NCBI GenBank assembly: GCA_021806345.1
Contig: JAJZXP010000219.1
Location: 1 to 8,032 of the forward strand
DNA from: Thermoplasmata archaeon
Lineage (GTDB): Archaea > Thermoplasmatota > Thermoplasmata > Thermoplasmatales > Thermoplasmataceae
Length of the DNA: 8,032 bases
Direction: 5' to 3'
Shown: in pieces, positions 5,501 through 8,032 of the stretch
Layout of the letters: each line of letters begins with the position of its first letter
Numbering within the stretch: position 1 is the stretch's first letter
Made by a program: the position numbers and the translations under genes
The notes under the pieces: generated by a model
Told to the model about the DNA's origin: nothing
Seen by the model: the letters and a program-made list of their open reading frames with translations, nothing else
Database searches by the model: none

Positions 5501-7471
5501 TTGCAAATAAATAGAGTGAGTGTAGTCGGCTCTGGACTAATGGGAAGCGGAATTGCACAGGTGATAGCCACCTCTGGAGTGCCAGTTAATGTTTTTGACT
5601 CGTTCCCAGAGGCTTTGCGAAAGGGAAAGCAATCAATAGAAAACAGTTTATCAAGAATGGTAAAAGCGGGAAAAATAAAGCAAGAACAGACAGAAGAAAT
5701 TCTAAACAGAATCAATTTTTTGGAAGACATGAAAGTTGCCCTGAAAGATTCCGACTTAGTCATCGAGGCCGTTCCAGAAATTCCTGAGCTGAAGGAGGAA
5801 GTTTTCAAAAATATAGAGAAAAATTGCAAAGAAAGTGCCGTATTGGCAACAAATACGTCCAACATAAGAATTACTGAAATAGCAAAAGTATTGAAGAATC
5901 CAGAAAGACTTGTTGGAATGCATTTTTTTAATCCCCCCGTTATGATGAAACTTGTGGAAGTAATAATGGGCGAGAAGAGTTCCAAAGAAAACTTTGAAAT
6001 TGTTTATGAATTTTCTAAGAAAATTGGCAAAGAGCCGATTAAGGTTTTCAAGGATACCGCAGGATTTGTTGTGAACAGAATCAGTGCGCCAGAGTCCCTC
6101 TATTTCATCCTGCTGCTGGAAAATAAAATCGACAGCCCCGAGGCAATAGATGCATTCGCAAAAAGCCAGGGTCTTCCAATGGGACCGTATGAGTTGATGG
6201 ATTATGTGGGAATAGACACTGTCCTCCACTCTCTTGAGTATTACTCAAAAACTCTCTCATTGGACTATTCTCTGGCAAAGATACCACATAAGATGGTTCA
6301 GGAAAATAAGCTTGGAATAAAAACATCAAATGGGTTTTATAAATGGGCGAATGGAAAAGCTCAGATTCCCAGTGCAGGGCCCTCTGAAAATGTACAGTTA
6401 TTAGATGTGTTTGCCCTTGAGATTAATGAGGCAATAAAGCTAATTGAAGATGGCGTTGCGGCTCCAGGGGACATAGAAAAAGGCTTTTGTCTTGGAATGA
6501 ACAGACCATTCGGGCCAATCTCTGTTGCCAGAGGCCTTTCGAATAAGGAAGTGAAGGAAAAACTTGACGATTTATTTGTAAAGTATAAAGCGGAAGTGTT
6601 CAGACCTGCCAAGTCGATTCAGGAAGGGAAAATGAAGGATGCAATAGATGGAAAATTGTCTAAAAAACAGACTGAAATCAAAAAGGAACCAGTGAAAAAC
6701 GGAAATTTCATAAAATTGTCCTATGAGGGGAGAGTAGCAAGAGTCGAACTGAATAATGGAAGGAACAATCTCCTAAACTCCAATCTGCTTGATGAGCTTG
6801 ATCACGTAATAGATGAACTCTGGAATAACAAGGAAATATTTGTTGTGGTAATTGCAGGAAATGAGAATATTTTTTCAGCTGGAGCCGAGCTGACGCAATT
6901 TATTCCGAACTCAGTGGAATTCATGAACCATTCAAGAAAAGGTGAACGCATATTTAGAAAGCTTGGTGAACTTCCAAAAATTGTGATCGCGGAGATGAGG
7001 GGATACGCACTTGGTGGAGGATTTGAGCTCTCACTTAATTGTGACATAAGAATATCCCATAAAGAGTGCACCATAGGATTTCCAGAAACGACCCTTGGTT
7101 TGTTACCCGGATGGAGCGGAAGTCAAAAATTGGCAAAACTAATCGGTCAATCAAGGGCAGCATATCTGATACTAACGGGAGAAAAATTCAATGGGGAAAA
7201 AGCTCTGGAGCTTGGAGTGGTCGCAAGATTATATGGAAAAGATGAACTAAGAGAAAAAAGTATGGAATTTGCCTCAGAACTGAGCCAGAAGGTTGCACCC
7301 ATTGCGGCAGCTTTATCAAAAACCCTCATCTACAAGGGATCGGAGATTTCGTATGACGCAGGTCTGGAGATGGAATCAATGGCAATGGGAAACATTTATA
7401 ATTCCAAGGATTTCATGGAAGGCATATCTGCCTTTGTACAAAAGAGAAAACCTAATTACGAAAACCACTAA
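5501..7471 (+). CDS. Bifunctional 3-hydroxyacyl-CoA dehydrogenase / enoyl-CoA hydratase
   Basis: The 656-residue protein joins an NAD-dependent 3-hydroxyacyl-CoA dehydrogenase (about 1-385) to a crotonase-fold enoyl-CoA hydratase (about 400-656). Together they convert enoyl-CoA via (S)-3-hydroxyacyl-CoA to 3-ketoacyl-CoA, or the reverse. In the dehydrogenase I see GSGLMG (10-15), Asp33 for NAD choice, Ser120, His141 (GMHFFNPP), Glu153 and Asn192, the complete catalytic set. In the hydratase the oxyanion loop SAGAEL (459-464) and GGGFEL (505-510) are present, and both catalytic glutamates are kept as Glu509 and Glu529 (FPETTLG). The domain order is dehydrogenase first, the reverse of bacterial FadB and as in archaeal crotonyl-CoA hydratase/3-hydroxybutyryl-CoA dehydrogenases. 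The start is TTG, chosen because it gives the normal short lead MQINRVSVVGSG and sits 4 bp after SCP2. Whether it serves beta-oxidation or an assimilatory route cannot be told from this window. Confidence 0.95.
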   Translation: MQINRVSVVGSGLMGSGIAQVIATSGVPVNVFDSFPEALRKGKQSIENSLSRMVKAGKIKQEQTEEILNRINFLEDMKVALKDSDLVIEAVPEIPELKEEVFKNIEKNCKESAVLATNTSNIRITEIAKVLKNPERLVGMHFFNPPVMMKLVEVIMGEKSSKENFEIVYEFSKKIGKEPIKVFKDTAGFVVNRISAPESLYFILLLENKIDSPEAIDAFAKSQGLPMGPYELMDYVGIDTVLHSLEYYSKTLSLDYSLAKIPHKMVQENKLGIKTSNGFYKWANGKAQIPSAGPSENVQLLDVFALEINEAIKLIEDGVAAPGDIEKGFCLGMNRPFGPISVARGLSNKEVKEKLDDLFVKYKAEVFRPAKSIQEGKMKDAIDGKLSKKQTEIKKEPVKNGNFIKLSYEGRVARVELNNGRNNLLNSNLLDELDHVIDELWNNKEIFVVVIAGNENIFSAGAELTQFIPNSVEFMNHSRKGERIFRKLGELPKIVIAEMRGYALGGGFELSLNCDIRISHKECTIGFPETTLGLLPGWSGSQKLAKLIGQSRAAYLILTGEKFNGEKALELGVVARLYGKDELREKSMEFASELSQKVAPIAAALSKTLIYKGSEISYDAGLEMESMAMGNIYNSKDFMEGISAFVQKRKPNYENH

Positions 7472-7483
7472 TTCTATCTCCAC

Positions 7484-7510
7484 TTTTGTTATTCAATTTT
7501 AAAATATTTT
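7484..7510 (+). terminator. T-rich stretch between convergent genes
   Basis: Downstream of the hydratase stop there are several T4 runs (7484-7487, 7497-7500, 7507-7510) around a self-complementary TTTTAAAA at 7497-7504. This may terminate the operon and, on the other strand, the facing small gene. The runs are short, so confidence is low. Confidence 0.3.
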
Positions 7511-7578
7511 GAAGATTATTATACAAAGTTTTCCAATAAAATTCCTTTTGAAATTGTGTGATTATAGTATTAGAGTTC

Positions 7579-7959
7579 TCAGTCCGTAAGATTGTTTCTG
7601 CTCATGTTCTTCATGGTAAGAACCGACATGTATAGCATTGCACCTAAAATTATTCTATGGTCTGCATTATTTTCTGGAGATATATTAACCTCTGTTTTTG
7701 ATTCTGTAAGACCAGAATGGTGTTTAGCACTTGCTGTCGCATTTCCATTTTGATCTGTAAAGGTGAAATTTTTTCCCAATCCGTCACTGCTTAGATGCAT
7801 GGTTCCGTTACTGGGTGTCTCTAATTCCAACTTGTTCGCAAGAAAACTTGCTTTTCTCTTTATTATTGCAAGACTGCTGCCATCTGGGCCATCAATGTGC
7901 TCATACTGACATACTCTCCATCCCAAGGGATTGGAGGTTCTAAGGTCGCTGTCGTTCAT
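7579..7959 (-). CDS. LURP-one/tubby-like (scramblase-related) small protein, possibly 5'-truncated
   Basis: The 126-residue product resembles the C-terminal part of LURP-one-related proteins, which fold as a tubby-like beta barrel around a central helix. Visible traits are alternating short strands with polar turns (YEHIDGPDGSSLAIIKRK, KNFTFTDQNGNATASAK), then TEVNISPE and a hydrophobic helix DHRIILGAMLYMSVLTMKN near the C-terminus. Full-length members are usually about 160-200 residues, so the first strands seem to be missing. The ATG at 7959 is the first start after an in-frame stop at 7981-7983. A frame entering from the right edge ends with TGA overlapping this ATG (ATGA), which suggests either coupling to an upstream gene or a frameshifted 5' end. 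No catalytic function is established for prokaryotic members. The family call rests on pattern only. Confidence 0.5.
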   Translation of the reverse strand: MNDSDLRTSNPLGWRVCQYEHIDGPDGSSLAIIKRKASFLANKLELETPSNGTMHLSSDGLGKNFTFTDQNGNATASAKHHSGLTESKTEVNISPENNADHRIILGAMLYMSVLTMKNMSRNNLTD

Positions 7960-8032
7960 AGCGTTGCCTCTTTGTGGGTATCAGTGCTCCCCTTGCATAC
8001 ATCCCTGTCTATATGCAATCGATCTATGCCTT
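7956..8032 (-). CDS. Open frame entering from the right edge, possible C-terminal end of another gene
   Basis: About 24 codons are open from the window edge to a TGA at 7956-7958 that overlaps the ATG of the LURP-one-like gene by the ATGA pattern. The residues read IDRDVCKGSTDTHKEATL at the end; I do not recognise a family. It is too short to tell a real gene end from a chance open frame. The ATGA overlap is the only support. Confidence 0.2.
   Translation of the reverse strand, partial: GIDRLHIDRDVCKGSTDTHKEATL

Noticed and set aside
5485..6612. Minus-strand open frames opposite the dehydrogenase/hydratase gene
   Set aside because: They are shadows of a gene with complete, ordered catalytic motifs on the plus strand.
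1..8032. Search for CRISPR arrays, intact insertion sequences, integrase or defence genes
   Set aside because: No regularly spaced repeats, transposase-like frames or defence motifs are visible; the window is mainly metabolic genes.

Overview
The window looks like chromosomal DNA of an AT-rich archaeon, most likely a member of the Thermoplasmatales or a close relative. I infer this from the Thermoplasma-like citrate synthase, the two-domain protein disulfide oxidoreductase, heavy use of AGA/AGG and ATA codons, and TATA-like boxes sitting about 25 bp before several start codons (leaderless style). I could not run a database search, so the genus is not fixed.

Layout: (1) Positions 1-1985, minus strand: a GlgX/TreX-type glycogen debranching enzyme. 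It runs off the left edge and is broken by a single-base frameshift near 1482-1488. Everything after the shift is open to position 1 and keeps all catalytic residues. (2) 1986-2421: a gene-poor divergent region with promoter candidates, a 14-bp palindrome and two short open stretches that may be remnants. (3) 2422-3576, plus: citrate synthase. (4) 3577-4218, minus: a glyoxalase II-like metallo-beta-lactamase hydrolase, convergent with citrate synthase with no base between the two stop codons. (5) 4225-4431: divergent promoter region. (6) 4432-5091, plus: protein disulfide oxidoreductase with two CXXC sites. (7) 5161-7471, plus: a two-gene operon of a stand-alone SCP2 lipid-carrier protein and, 4 bp later from a TTG start, a bifunctional 3-hydroxyacyl-CoA dehydrogenase/enoyl-CoA hydratase. 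(8) 7579-7959, minus: a small protein resembling the C-terminal part of LURP-one/tubby-like barrels, possibly 5'-truncated or translationally coupled to a gene beyond the right edge.

Functionally this is mostly central metabolism: glycogen or maltodextrin breakdown, entry of acetyl-CoA into the citric acid cycle, and beta-oxidation-type conversion of acyl-CoA, whose acetyl-CoA product citrate synthase can use. Thiol/disulfide handling and detoxification genes lie between them. I found no rRNA, tRNA, CRISPR array, intact insertion sequence or defence system. The points most worth checking are the frameshift at a canonical GGGTTTA slippery heptamer in the debranching enzyme, the SCP2 plus dehydrogenase/hydratase operon, and the uncertain 5' end of the LURP-one-like gene.
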